From Macrocybe gigantea (Eukaryota; Basidiomycota; Agaricomycetes; Agaricales; Callistosporiaceae), in assembly GCA_011319805.1 (NCBI GenBank), contig SJRY01000233.1:100987-164986 (forward strand): a stretch of DNA of 64,000 nt. Reading direction: 5' to 3'. How positions within the stretch are numbered: position 1 is the first letter of the stretch; every line of letters starts with the position of its first letter. Shown here in pieces: positions 21,854-33,799 of this stretch. Made by a program: the position numbers and the translations under genes. Below the pieces are notes generated by a model. The model did no database searches, had not been told where the DNA came from, and was given only the letters and a program-made list of their open reading frames with translations.

Positions 21854-22766
21854 TCAAAGCGAAGCAGAGTATTGGATCGAATAACTAATAAGCGAGCCTG
21901 AACATGAATTGAAAGCTGTATTGCTTCGTATCGGATCCCAATGCGACCAGTTCCAATAACCCGCATCATCTGTCTCATCCTCAATCTCACGAGCCGGGAT
22001 CCGGAATGCTATCGTTTCATAAGGTTCAGCCGCAACCTGGTCACCATAATGAGGAACAATTGGGAACATAGACACTAAGACAGTACTCACAATGAGGTAT
22101 TGGTAAGCCTTGTTCGGCGGTTCCCTCTTTTGTTCCCAAGCACTCATAAAGCGACGGCGTGGAATAACACCAGGCTTGATCTGAGGAAGATGTACCTGCA
22201 CCATCATTCCCTCTTTTCCCGTATCCCTGTCTCGGACCTTTGTCACCCGATATCCAGGTCGCCCGATTTTAAGGAAAATTTTACGTTGCACGTTGCTTTG
22301 TGTGGGTGCTATCATCAGCTGGGTTTCTTTTGCATCGCGAGCAGCCCGACGAGCAAGATTCGTTTGATGCTTCTTCCCTTGAGTGTGAGCAAGGTAAGAG
22401 CCTTCATTAGTGTGGAGAGTCAGACAGAGACGACACTCCAATGAGCCAAGGTGGTTTCGAAGAATGTAGGGGTCCTGGTCGCAGACGTGGGTGAATGCAT
22501 TCGAAAAAGAAATGATTTTGGGGCGTACCTTGGCAAGATCGATAGTCTCAAGAGCGAGCTTCCTCAGACGCTCTCGCCTATCCACGTTAGTCTCGGAAGC
22601 ACCAGCAACACCACCTCCACCAAATTTCGAGCCAACTCGGTTCTATAGCAGGGTTTCGGAGCATCAGGCACTATTCGACAGAACATTTAACCAGACGGAC
22701 CTGATAATCTAAAAATGTGTGTTAACTAACAGAACACCCTGCAGAGAAAGCGGATAACTCACCCAT
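21854..22766 (-). CDS. SF3A2: Splicing factor 3A subunit 2 (SF3a66/Prp11), apparent C-terminal frameshift
   Basis: SF3A2 is a core U2 snRNP protein. Coding begins with a 4-nt exon (ATGG, 22766-22763), then an 8-nt exon (22708-22701), then NRVGSKFGGGGVAG, giving the conserved MDYQNRVGSK start. Next come DRRERLRKLALETIDLAK, the U1-type zinc finger (LECRLCLTLHTNEGSYLAHT, GKKHQTNLARRAA) and the SF3a2 core (AAEPYETIAFRIP). Two further introns (22475-22528 and 22037-22090) are each 54 nt with no stop in frame. The family ends with a WDPDTKQYS-type motif. Here the frame slips after HWDP (about 21933-21936); one extra base would give DTKQYSFQFMFRLAY and a TAG at 21885-21887. As written, the frame runs to 21854. 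The promoter is shared with RRP5. Confidence 0.9.
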
Positions 22767-22899
22767 GTCGTCGTCGCGTGTGTAGTTGTGAGTTGAGCTG
22801 AGGAAAGACTCCTGATCACATAAGCATAGTAACCAAATTAGGCTATGACTAAAAAAATTTGGCGGATTCAACGCTCCTGGCCTGTCCCGCATAGTAAAC
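22767..22899. promoter_or_regulatory. Divergent promoter of SF3A2 and RRP5
   Basis: 133 bp between the two start codons. Both products act in essential nuclear RNA processing (pre-mRNA splicing and rRNA processing), so co-regulation is plausible. No specific factor site was identified. Confidence 0.45.
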
Positions 22900-25800
22900 A
22901 TGGCTGCTAAAAAACGCCCCTTGGAAGACCCTGCGACAGAACCAAGGGCTAAAAAGTCGAAGACCAAAACAAACGTAGCCAAAGGTGAACTAAGAAGCGA
23001 AGGACCCCCAAAGCCTGCGACGAACTTGATCGCCGAAGAGGTTGACTTTCCTAGGGGAGGTGGGACTGCCTTTACCCCGCTAGAAGTTAAGGCCATCCGT
23101 GCAGAAGCTGTAAAAGAAGCCGATAAAGAGCTTTTTCAAGCAGTATGTAGTTTCAGTCATGCCCGTATTTGAGCTTACAGCAATTGCAGACCAGAGAAGA
23201 TAAACAAAACGCGAAGAAGAAGAGAAAACGTAGCGAAAAGGCCAAAATTGCGACGAACGCTGTGGAGCCACGTCAAAGTGGTAAAATTCGTATTGAGCAT
23301 CTGAATTACAAGGTACAGAAGCCAAAGACTCTACGTCTCGCTATTGTACTTATGCCACGCAAGCGTATCATCCCAGGCATGAAGATCCTAGGTCAAATTG
23401 CTTCAATTCATCCCCTTGCCGTCGTGGTCTCACTTCCTGATCAACTCTTTGGTCATGTTCCCGTCACGAACATCTCAAACAAATTTACTACTCTCCTGGA
23501 GCAGAATGACAATGCGTCCGCTGATTTGTCGAGCTCGGAAGAGGATGGAGAGCCCACACAAGAGCATATCCCCGATCTTCACGACCTGTTCCATGTCGGA
23601 CAATACATCCGTTGCGTGGTCAATGCTGTGCACACTCATGGTGTCGTAGACGTCTCTGGAATTGGACGAACGCGAGACGAACTGTTAAAAGCGAGTCGCA
23701 GAGTCGAATTGAGTTTGAAGCCAGATCAAGTCAACTTCAACGTCCAAAAAGCTGACCTTCGTGCTGGTTTTGTGAGCTTATTCATCTTACTATCCAGGGT
23801 CTGTTGCTTAATGTCAAAAATCAGACGCTCTCAGCGGCTGTTCAGAGTTTAGAAGATCATGGATACTCTCTGGATCTCGGAGTCCCCGAAGTTAGAGGAT
23901 TTTTGCCATTCAACGATGCCGAATCGTCGTCAACGGCGAAGCGACTGTCTTATGGTGCCATTTTGGATGTCACTGTAGGAAAACTGTCGAGCAATGGTCG
24001 TATATGCCACGTTCAGTTAGACTCGGTCAGCTTTACCTCTTCGTCGGTAAGCCTCAAAAGATGACTTCTGCTTTGTGACTTAGACATTGGCTAGATCTCC
24101 GAGGTATCCAATGCATCATCGGTTCTGCCAGGGGCTTTAGTGCAGTGTTTAATTACATCGGTGCTGCCTTCAGGCCTTAACCTGCAAGTTCTTGGTTTCT
24201 TCGATGGCACTGTGGATCAGCTACATCAAGATCCTTCGGTAAAGAGCTATAAAATAGGTCAGAAAGTCAAGGCGAGGATCCTCTACAATTATTCGTCGGA
24301 TCCCCCAAGATTTGTGCTGTCGCTAGCAAAACACATCTTGGCACTCCGCATAAGAGGGAAAGGGTCGCAAGAATCTCTGGATCTCATGCAAAACATATAC
24401 CCCACTGGAGCGATTCTAGAATCTGTTAAAGTTTCCAGAGTGGAGCCCGAACGCGGCGTGTTTGTTGACTTTGACGACGGTCTTCAGGGTTTTGTCCACG
24501 TGCGTCGACCTCATGAACCGGATTTCCTGAGAGAATGACTTTCTACTAGATATCCCAAGTATCTGATGATCATGTCGCATCCTTATCTGCATCATCAGGA
24601 CCGTGGAAGATAGGAACATTGCACAGAGCGCGCGTCATAGGCCATTTTGCTCTAGATGGTCTCCTTCAGTTGTCTTTGAAGTCTTCTATCCTTGCAGAGA
24701 AATATTTCCAGATCTCAGACCTGCATGTTGGAGAGATAATTCGGCCGACAGTCAAAACTCTTACGGATAACGCATTGTTCCTTTCCATTTCGGAGGGCAT
24801 TGATGGCGTCATCTGGCCCAATCACTATGCGGACATCGCCTTGAAACATCCGTCGAAGCGATTCAAACCAGGATCGACAATAAAGTGTCGAGTAAGTTGG
24901 ATACGAGACTACACTCAGCTCTCGATCACTCAACGTCAACACAGATTCTCGTTGTTGACCCTTTAAAGAAGCGCGTCGTCCTCACTGCCAAAAGGACTCT
25001 GATCGACTCTACATTACCCGTTCTATCCAGAATGGAGGATGTTCATGTCGGCACTGTCACCCATGCAGTTGTTTTCAAAGTGTCCGACAAACGGCTTATG
25101 GTCGAATTCTACAATAATCTCAAAGCCTTGGTGCCTGCGAAAGAGGCGGAGTAAGTCAGAATCGAGTCCTTTGATGTATGCTCACCTTTGCCGTCAGTGA
25201 TGCCCTTACTGCCAATCTATCTGAGAAATTCCCCGTTGGCAAGGTCGTCAAAGTCCGTATTATTGCGGCTGATGTTGAGCAATGTCGAATTGTCGCTAGT
25301 ATACGCCAAACAGCGAACGACGAATTTGTCATGCCAGACGTGACTGGAGTAGAAATTGGTAACGTCGTGGAAGGCACGGTTGTGGAAGTTCATCAAGACA
25401 ACGTTGTTCTGACCCTTGTGCCGAGTCGAGTTCGCGCTCTGATATCCATAAAAAATCTTGCGAATTCTCGCAACACATCGCCCGATCCACTTCGAGCTGC
25501 TTTAACGCCTGGTGAGCAGCTTCAGGATCTTGTCGTCGTGACACGCAATCCCGAGAAAGGCTTCGTTATTGTGGCTAATAAACCCAAGAGTCGAGAAACT
25601 TTGTCTCTGAAAGGGCCTGTCTCCTTGGACTCCTTAAACATTGGCCAAATCGTGGGAGGTCGTATAATAAGACATTCTCCTCAAGGGACGTTTATCAAAG
25701 TAGCTTCGCATGTGGGTGGGATTTTGGGTCCAACTGATGCCTCGGACGACTACGAGGCTGGTTCCCCTTTCCCGGCTGTCGACTCTGTCATCAAAGCAGC

Positions 25801-28002
25801 GATTGTTGGAATCGACCACAGCAAAAGACAGGTCGCGCTTTCCACACGCCCATCTCGCATTCATCCAGACAAGGATGCCCCAATAGTGGATCGTGAGGTC
25901 CAACAATTGAGCGATCTACAAATTGGAGATGCAGTACGCGGCTTTGTCAAGAGCGTCGCGGACCAGGGTCTGTTCGTGACAATAGGGCGAAACATAGTTG
26001 CCCGTGTCCAAATCAGAGAGCTTTTCGATGATGTGGGCTTTGCCTTTCCCATCCATATACGAATCATTGACAGTCGACCCTTTTGAGTACAGTATATCAA
26101 GGATTGGAAAAACCAGTTCACAACGAACCAAGTCGTTAAAGGTCGCATTCTGAGGTAGAATTTCATATCTGAACGGAAGAGCAATTATTCTAATGCAATG
26201 ATCAGTCTAGACACGGACCAAAAGAAGGTGGAAATGACTCTCAAGAAAAATCCTCCAAAGCAAACTCTGTCCGAACTTCGGATAAGCGACCTGCATATCA
26301 ATCAGAAAGTAGGCGGAGTGGTTAGAAGGATTGAGGGCTATGGCCTGTTCATAGGAATCAATGAATCAAGCCTTGTTGGTTTGTGCCACAAATCTCAAGT
26401 GAGGCTCGTTTGGCTTTGAGGGGTAACTTGCTAAACAAGTCACAGCTCTCGGACAATCAGGATGCAGATACAACGGCCGCACTTTCTAGTTTCCGCATTG
26501 GAGATCGTGTGAAAGCGATCATTCTAGCCATCGAGAAGCGCAAAATATCCTTGAGCCTGAAGCCGTCTTACTTCACGCCAGAGGATTTTGATGCTCCAGA
26601 CGCCCACGATGGAAATACAAAGTCAGATCGAGAAGAGCTTTCCGCGATAGAGGAGGATGATCATGGTTTTGATTGTGATTCGCATTTGAGCGGCGGTGAA
26701 GCAGTCGACGGTGGCGCGGTGGATTCTGAGGACAGCGATGGCGAACAATCGGACATTCCCCGATAGCACCGTCGAACACAGCAGTCGCAGCTTCGACGTC
26801 TGCATTGAAAACACTCGGTGGCTTCCAATGGTCTCAACAGGAGAAGATTCCGCCGGTACGGACGACAATGTATTAGAGTCCGATGAAAGTGAAGTCGAGG
26901 GTCAGCCATCGCGGAAGAGGCATAAACGAAAGCAAATCGAGCAAGACTTGACTGCAGACCTACACAATAAGAAGCCAGAATCGAATGCGGACTTTGAACG
27001 CGCTCTCCTGGGCTCGCCCAACTCATCTTATCTATGGATCCAATACATGTCATTCCAGTTACAGCTCTCCGAGATTGACAAAGCCAGGGAGATAGCTCGT
27101 CGCGGGATTAGCACGATTAACTTCCGGGAGGAACAGGAAAGATTTAATGTTTGGATCGCATTGCTTAACTTGGAGAACGCATATGGCACAGGCGAAAGCC
27201 TGGACTCGGCTTTCAAGGAAGCAGCTCGCGCGAATGATTCAAAGGCCATTCATCTGCGCTTCGCCTCTATCTTGGAACAATCCGGAAAATCCGAGGTTCG
27301 TTCTAACTTTTTTTTTTTGGCTACGCCTTACTCACATGGTCGTTTATATATCATAACTAGAAGGCAGAGGAGCTCTATAAGCGGACGTGCAAGAAATTCG
27401 GACAGAGTTCAAAAGTCTGGGCTTCGTTCGGGGAATACTACCTCAGGAGAAGTGAGCTTGAAGAAGCAAGAGAACTAATACCCCGTAGTTTGCAAAGTCT
27501 GGAGAAACGGAAGCGTACGTTTCGGATTTTCGCGTGCCATGCGTCACGTCCCTTAACGAAACTCTAGACCTAAAAACCATCTCACGTTTTGCGCAATTGG
27601 AGTACAAACTCGGCGAACCTGAGAGGGGCAAGACGCTGTTCGAAGGAATAGTCGATTCGCACCCGAAACGTTGGGATCTGTGGTCAATATACATGGACAT
27701 GGAGGCGGGTCAAGGCAATATACAATCGTTGCGGTGCGTTTCTCTTCAATGGATTCTGCTCAATTTATTTGATTTGTCTTTAGGAATCTCTTCGACCGTG
27801 CCTTGACCATCAAGATGACCAGTCATAAAGCAAAGTAGGCAAATTAGTATTATCATTTTTATCGCGTTTCATGCTAAATCTACGGTAAAGATCTTTCTTC
27901 AAGAAGTGGCTGGAACTGGAAAAGAAGCTTGGCGACGAAGCTGGCATCGAGGGTGTGAAGCAGAAAGCAATCGAATGGACGCAGAAAGCGAATGCATCAT
28001 GA
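22900..28002 (+). CDS. RRP5: rRNA biogenesis protein RRP5 (S1 repeats plus HAT repeats)
   Basis: A large multi-exon gene starting MAAKKRPLEDPATEPRAKKS. A long series of S1 RNA-binding domains follows, with typical motifs such as KRIIPGMKILGQI, GFVHISQVSDDH (restored by an intron at 24499-24551), GDAVRGFVKSVADQGLFV and IGDRVKAIILAIEKRKISL. The C-terminal HAT/TPR-like repeats read KPESNADFERALLGSPNSSY, then LYKRTCKKFGQSSKVWASF, ending WLELEKKLGDEAGIEGV. Rrp5 is needed for cleavages making both 18S and 5.8S rRNA in the nucleolus. In the acidic linker the conserved SALKTLGGFQWS and the following ESDESEVEGQ lie in different frames (26830-26900). This is either a lost base or an unusually short 44-nt intron. 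An 80-nt intron (26711-26790) is inferred just upstream. Confidence 0.9.
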
Positions 28003-28200
28003 ATGTCATTGTCGTTTAGTCACAGCAGCTACGAATGCCGCTCATAATGGGGAAATATATATGTAAAGCGATGGTAATCAGAAAGCAAAGGGGAGACTAA
28101 GTTAAAATATGACGAGGATCCAAGTGAGTGTGGTGACAAAAAGCGAGATAGGGTATATGCAAATTATACATAGATGACGAACAGAAGAACGAAAAGAATG

Positions 28201-31200
28201 TTATGACCGAGGCGATCGGATCCTTTCAGATACAGTGGGCTCGGAGTCGAAATCGCTGAGGGGCCGACGGTTGCTCATAGAGCTGGCGAGCTGCCTCTGC
28301 CAGTCTTCGAGTTCGTTCGATAGATTGTCGTAAGCAATGGAGCTGGATGTGCTGGCTCGACGGGCTGATACTCCAGAAAGTGGCCGACCTTGTCCGAATG
28401 AGGGTTGGTCAACTTCTAGCAAGAGGCCAATTTTGTGCGAGAGTTGCTCATTTTCACGCTTGAGTGTCGTGTTCTCGTTGTTGAGCTTCTCTAGCAACGT
28501 TTCTTCATGGCTGCCACGAGCAATGATAAGCGAAGCCTGCAGTCTTTCGACTTCATGTTGCAGCTCCTCCACCTGGCTCAACCTGTCATCAGACTCGCGT
28601 TGAGAAGCAACGAGGTTGTCGCGGAAGTTGTCGAGATCCTTTTCAAGGCTCTGTAAGCGCGAACTCGAGTCCTTATTCTCTTTGAGGACATCCTGGAGTT
28701 GATTTTGTGCTTCTTTGAGCTGTTCGCGCAATGCATCTTCCTCCGACGGACTGGTGCGACCGTTGTGGGCATCAGATGACAGCTTCTTGCGAACTGTATC
28801 TAGGTCGCTTTGAAGTGATGCATTCGCATTCTTCTGTTTCGTGATTTCATCCCGCATTCTGCGCATCATTTTCTCGGTTCCCCTATGGGTCATAAGCAGG
28901 TCAACAGTCGAAAAATATTGGGCCAGTCAGTTTGCGTACTTCACATAGTGGACGGCCAGTTGATAGTCCTCTTCCATCTGCTGCATTCGAGTCTTGTAAC
29001 CGCGCTCCATTTCCTCGTACTTGCGTTCGAGCTCAGCCGCACGGGCTTCTGCGTCCGCGGTGCCAGCGCGAGATTGATTTTGTGATGAACGCAATTGTTC
29101 CACCTGAGCTGACAACTGAGCGATCTTGGCCTCCGCATCGCGCTCGCGACGGAGCGCCTGAGCCAGATCATGTTCGGCGTTATCGTGCAGACGGATTCGT
29201 TCTGCCAATTTGCTCTCCATATCCGTCATCGCCGCCGGGGAAGTTCGTTCGGCGGCCCTTGATGACGGGTCCGATTCGTCGTAGCCGACTCCATGCTCAG
29301 CGAGATAGTTGCGCAACATGCCCAGCTTGATGTTGGTGTCGGCAGCTTCCTTGGACTTGGTTTGGAGCTCGGCATCTCTCTCGGCCAACTCTCTGCGTAG
29401 TTGTCCCGCGTCTGCGAGAACAGTCGAAACTTGAGCCCGAAGTTCAGCGACCTGCGCACGGAGCGATGATTGGTCGCTTTCTCGCTCGCGAACCCGATGG
29501 CGTTCTTCGACGAGGTTACTCTGAGATTCCTCTAGACGCGATGTCGTCTCTTTAAGCATGCGGCGTAAGGACTGTACCTCCGTTTCCAGAGCTTGGACTT
29601 TTTCCGTGTGCCCTCGAGTGAATCGATCCTCATCAGCCTTCAGATCTCGATGTGCATCCAACAGCTCTCCTATGCTGCCAGTCGTGAGGGCACGATAGGC
29701 GTCAGCTTCCTCGCGAGACTTTGTCCAGGAATTCTCGACATCGGTGAGGCGCGCTCGAACAGCATCAGCCTCTACCGTCCTAGCCTCAATCTCGCCTCTG
29801 AGTTCCGCAACTTCTGTCTCCAGTGTTCCGATTTGCTCTCGCGCACGCCGATACTGCACCTCGAGCTCCTCTGCCCGTGAGGACGCTGCCTGGACAGCGC
29901 CGCGGGCCTGGTCGAGCGCACGAAGTTGTTGATCTCGGAGATGCATCAGTTCATCGAGCTGAGCTTGCAAACCGCTAGATTCCGCCTCCCGCTGGTCAAT
30001 CAAAGACTTTTGCGTCAACAATTTCTCCGCCTGCTCTCGACTCTGGACCTCGAGGGCGTAATGGCGTTCCTGCATCTCACTGAATTGTTGCAAAGTGCGA
30101 TTGTGTGACTCGTCAACCATCTCTGCCCGCTTCATGGCGTCCACAGCACGTGCTTCAGCCTGTGACTGAAGAGAGGTCTGTAAAGCCAGAGAATCGTTCA
30201 ATTCTGAAATCTTGCGATCCTGAGACCAACGCTCGTTCACGAGCGTCGCAAGATGCTTCTCCAGATCCATGATGCGCTCCCGTTCCAATCGTAAAAGCTC
30301 CGCTTCATCGGAGTTCTCCATTGCCGCCAGTTTGGCGCGGTAATAAGCCGCTTCTTGCGCTGCACTCATCTTCATCCTCTCTGCATCCGCAACACGTTCA
30401 GACATTTGCCTAGCATGCTCCAACATCGCGGTCTGGGAAAAGTATAGGCAAATGTAAAAACATCAGATAGGAGGGAACCGACCTGGACCTGAGCCCTGAA
30501 CTGCTTGAATCTGAGCAGTATCTCCGTGTCTTTCCCATCCGCGAGTTGATCCGCATGGTCCTCGATCGATCTGTCCATGTCGAGACGGATCTGACTGCCA
30601 TGCGGCGATTTGGCCAAGGCTTCCTTCATCCAGGCCATTTGTTTCCTCATCTCGTCAATCTCAACGTCCTTGGCCTTGAGGTCTCGGAGCAAATCAGCAG
30701 TCACATTCCCTATGGAGCCGTTGCCTGTGCGTGACCCAGGACGTGTGTGCCCGTTCAGCGCGGGCGAGGCGGGCGACTGACCGTGGAACACCTCCGTAGG
30801 AGTCTTAGTACGGTCGACGGCTGGAGAGGCGCGTCCATTGACGCCATTAATTGATGTAGTCATATAAGGAAGCTGACCGGCACCGAATGCGTCGCCATTG
30901 GCAGGTGTGACAGTTCGACTCGCAAGGCTGTGTTGGGCTGGGCTCTTCGCCCGTGCAAGCTGCGTCTGGTCGGGAGAAACCGTTCGGTCGCGGTTGTATG
31001 ACTCTGATGTTCCTGCATCGAAACCGTCGTCCGTCCCTGTTGCGTCTTCGTCGTCTTTGCGGTTGCGTTTACTCTTTCCATTCGTAGCATTTTGTTGCGA
31101 GGTACTGGTCGCGGTCTTGGTAGATTTGGTGCTCGCTGGCGACATGGCTCTGCGCATCTCTTCCGCGTCTGAATGGACCAGAGTGCTGGGTGACATCGAT

Positions 31201-33082
31201 CTACTAGTGATGCTAGAAGTCGAGTACTGATTCACCGAAGCTTGCTGAGCTTGAGCAGAGGATTTGCGAGTTAAGCTCTGCTGCGATACATTAGGAGGAG
31301 GATCCTTGGACGAGGGGTATTTGATATGTTCTTCAGAGAAATGAGAATAATGAACACGAAAACTACGTGTCAAAAAAACTCACTGGTATCCAGTACATGA
31401 ATAAGACTAGGATCGTCCCCTTTCTGGGGACTGAAAGATTCACCGCCGAGAACATACACTCTGCTCCCAAACGACGCCATGGCATGACCAGACCGACCAC
31501 TAGGAGAGGGACCCATGTTCTGGAACATATACCACCTCTGATCTGCAAAAGGATAAGACTCGTAAGACCCTGAAGAAGAGACGGATCGATCGAGACGAAC
31601 TTGATATTTTGAAAGCCGAGAGATCACTCAAGTCTTTGCCATCAACGCCTCGCCCTCCAAAGATGTAGATCACGTCATCGACGAGAGCGGCTGCATGGCC
31701 CTCTCTTGGGGATGGAATGAAACCAATGCAGTCTAGCTCCTTCCACTGTTTTGTTTGGAGATCAAAAGACCAAGTGTCATTGTAATGATACTGGCCGTCC
31801 GTCCCGCCAAAGCTAGGTTCCATCAAGATCACAGACCAAATGAAAGAACGAATGGCTTTGTACGTACATGAGAATACGGTTTTCGTATGCGACACAAACG
31901 TGGCCAGATCGTCGAGCAGGCACCTCTGTGCTGAGAGGTTCTTGCAATTCCCATTGAGCCTTTGATCTTACTGTGATCGAAAAGAAGAGGATCAACTGAA
32001 AAATTCCAAGCATAGCAAAGCGAACGAAACTAACGCGAGTTCAAATCAAAGATCCACATGTCGTTGAGGAATTCACCGTCTACCTGCCCTCCAAAGACGA
32101 TGAACTTGGAGCCAACCATGGTGACAGCGTGGCCGTAACGTCCTGTGGGACAGGTTCCATAGACTACGACACGAGTCCATTCTCGAGAGACTAGCAAAGA
32201 TTTAGTTTATGGCTCGATGGGAGAAAAAAAAAAAGAAAAGGACATTGGCCCACCTAGGTTCAACAGATATAGACCATCGTCCTGCTTTTCTTTTTGCTTC
32301 GTGTCGGCTTTGGTGTCACCACCCCAAACGATGAGTACACTGCTGACGATGGCGCTAGCATGACCGACACGGAATGGAGGGATCTCTCCGGTCGTTTGAA
32401 GAAGCGTGGCAGAATTGTCGCGGGCGGAGAAGAGATAGAGGTCGTTGCGCGCGACTTCGCGAACGAGCCCACCGAAGATGTACAGATCTCCTGATGGTGT
32501 AGCGGTTGATGGAAGGGAATGACCGTAGCGGGGGAAGGGGGAGGGGGAGGGAGTCGTGGGAGGGACGACGCCAGGTTTGTTCAAAACGAGTGGTGGTATG
32601 AGGTTGAGGCGCCGGGAGGACCAAGGATATGTCGGCCGTTGGGGTTGTTGTTGAGATTGCGGTTGTTGCAGGGTAGGTTGCTGCTGGCCAATCTGAATAG
32701 AACCGGAATGCTGGTGTTGGGTGGATGCTGGGCCGTTTGGACTGCTGCCATGAGTGTTTTGTGGGCGCTGTTGACTGGCATATTGTCCTTGAGAGCCAAA
32801 GCCGTTGCTGTACACACGAGATATGGCACGCAGACCGAGTCAGGAAAAAGGAAGAAGAATGACCAAGATGTATAAGAAAGCTCACGAGTTGGGAGGATTG
32901 TCTTCCCGGACTGCGACGGAAGGTTGATATTGGCCTATGCCTCCATCTTTGCTGGCATTGCTGGAAATTTGGGCGAGTGCCTGGCTAGGGGTCTGTGCTA
33001 CGGTGACATTTGCTGAGGGTTGAGCAGATGGTTGCTGCTTCTTCCTGGAGAAGAAGGACATTCGGCGGGACCTGGCACCCAA
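28201..33082 (-). CDS. Kelch-repeat/coiled-coil cell-polarity protein (Tea1/Kel1-like)
   Basis: The N-terminus ([22 protein letters not shown] 33061; an ATG at 33082 is also in frame) is followed by a Gln/Pro-rich linker. Kelch repeats come next: [20 protein letters not shown] with [40 protein letters not shown] and [21 protein letters not shown] disordered Ser-rich segment follows, then a very long coiled coil over several exons (28927-30426 is almost continuous heptads), ending at [10 protein letters not shown]. Kelch beta-propeller plus long coiled coil is the architecture of fission-yeast Tea1 and budding-yeast Kel1, which ride or mark microtubule plus ends and set sites of tip growth. 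A similar hyphal-tip role is inferred. Introns are short GT-AG; no frame lesion noticed. Confidence 0.8.
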
Positions 33083-33799
33083 GATGGACGGTATGGCTGG
33101 ATCGTGAACGGGGGAGTAGCGGGGAGGGAGAGAGGACTGCGGAGGTTTGTTCCCAATGATTACAGCGTTTGTGGTGAGGAAGGAAGTGCTGTGGATTGGG
33201 GTTTGAACAGACGCTGTGAAGAGGCAGGGGTGGGAGGAGTATAGATTGATGATTTACTTGTATTTGCGCATTGGATAGAGAAGGGTTCAGTTTCTTTTTT
33301 TTTTTTTTTTTTTTCTATCACAAGTACAGAACATAAAAATGATCCATCTTGTCCCCTTCGCAACGGCTCACTCATTCCAACTGATGATCTGCGTTTCATC
33401 CTCAGAGTTGTCGTGGTCCCGCCGTCGGTGCTGCAGCACATGCTGTCGAGTCCGGTACAGACGATAGCACCCTGGCAAGGCACAGATGTAGATAGGCGTC
33501 CTGTCCGCAACCGTTTAATCGTTTTATATAGCAATACTGTTCGTCATATAATCCATGGCACACTGACTGGCTTGGGGACGTGCACGTCGCGAGTGCGGCG
33601 CTAGCACGTATATCCTCCGCAGTGGTCGTCACTTGATTTGCACGTCAGCGGTGACGATACACGAAATAAAGAGAACTACTTGCCGTCGGTTAGAGCGGGT
33701 TGAGATGGCAGGACGGACGGCAAGAGGGGTGGAGGCATGGTGCAAAAGCGATGGCTGCAAACATTTGTCACCCTGCACACTTTGTTCTCTATGTAGCTC
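33083..33799. other. Divergent intergenic region with a T20 tract
   Basis: About 700 bp between the Tea1-like gene (minus) and the lipase gene (plus). A run of 20 T (33295-33314) is the only conspicuous element. Short open frames on both strands have no recognisable protein. Both promoters, and perhaps an unseen 5' exon of the lipase, should lie here. Confidence 0.4.

Noticed and set aside
24530..24552. Stop in RRP5 at about 24536
   Set aside because: An intron GTGCGT...TACTAG restores GFVHISQVSDDH, a typical S1 motif.
26086..26165. Stops in RRP5 around 26086 and 26157
   Set aside because: Both fall in introns with proper borders (GTGGGC...GTACAG and GTAGAA...GATCAG), and the joined protein reads through conserved S1 sequence.
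33291..33314. T20 tract as a polymerase III terminator or the tail of a retroposed element
   Set aside because: No tRNA/5S-like box A/B or retroposed gene body was seen next to it; it looks like a simple-sequence tract in a promoter region.
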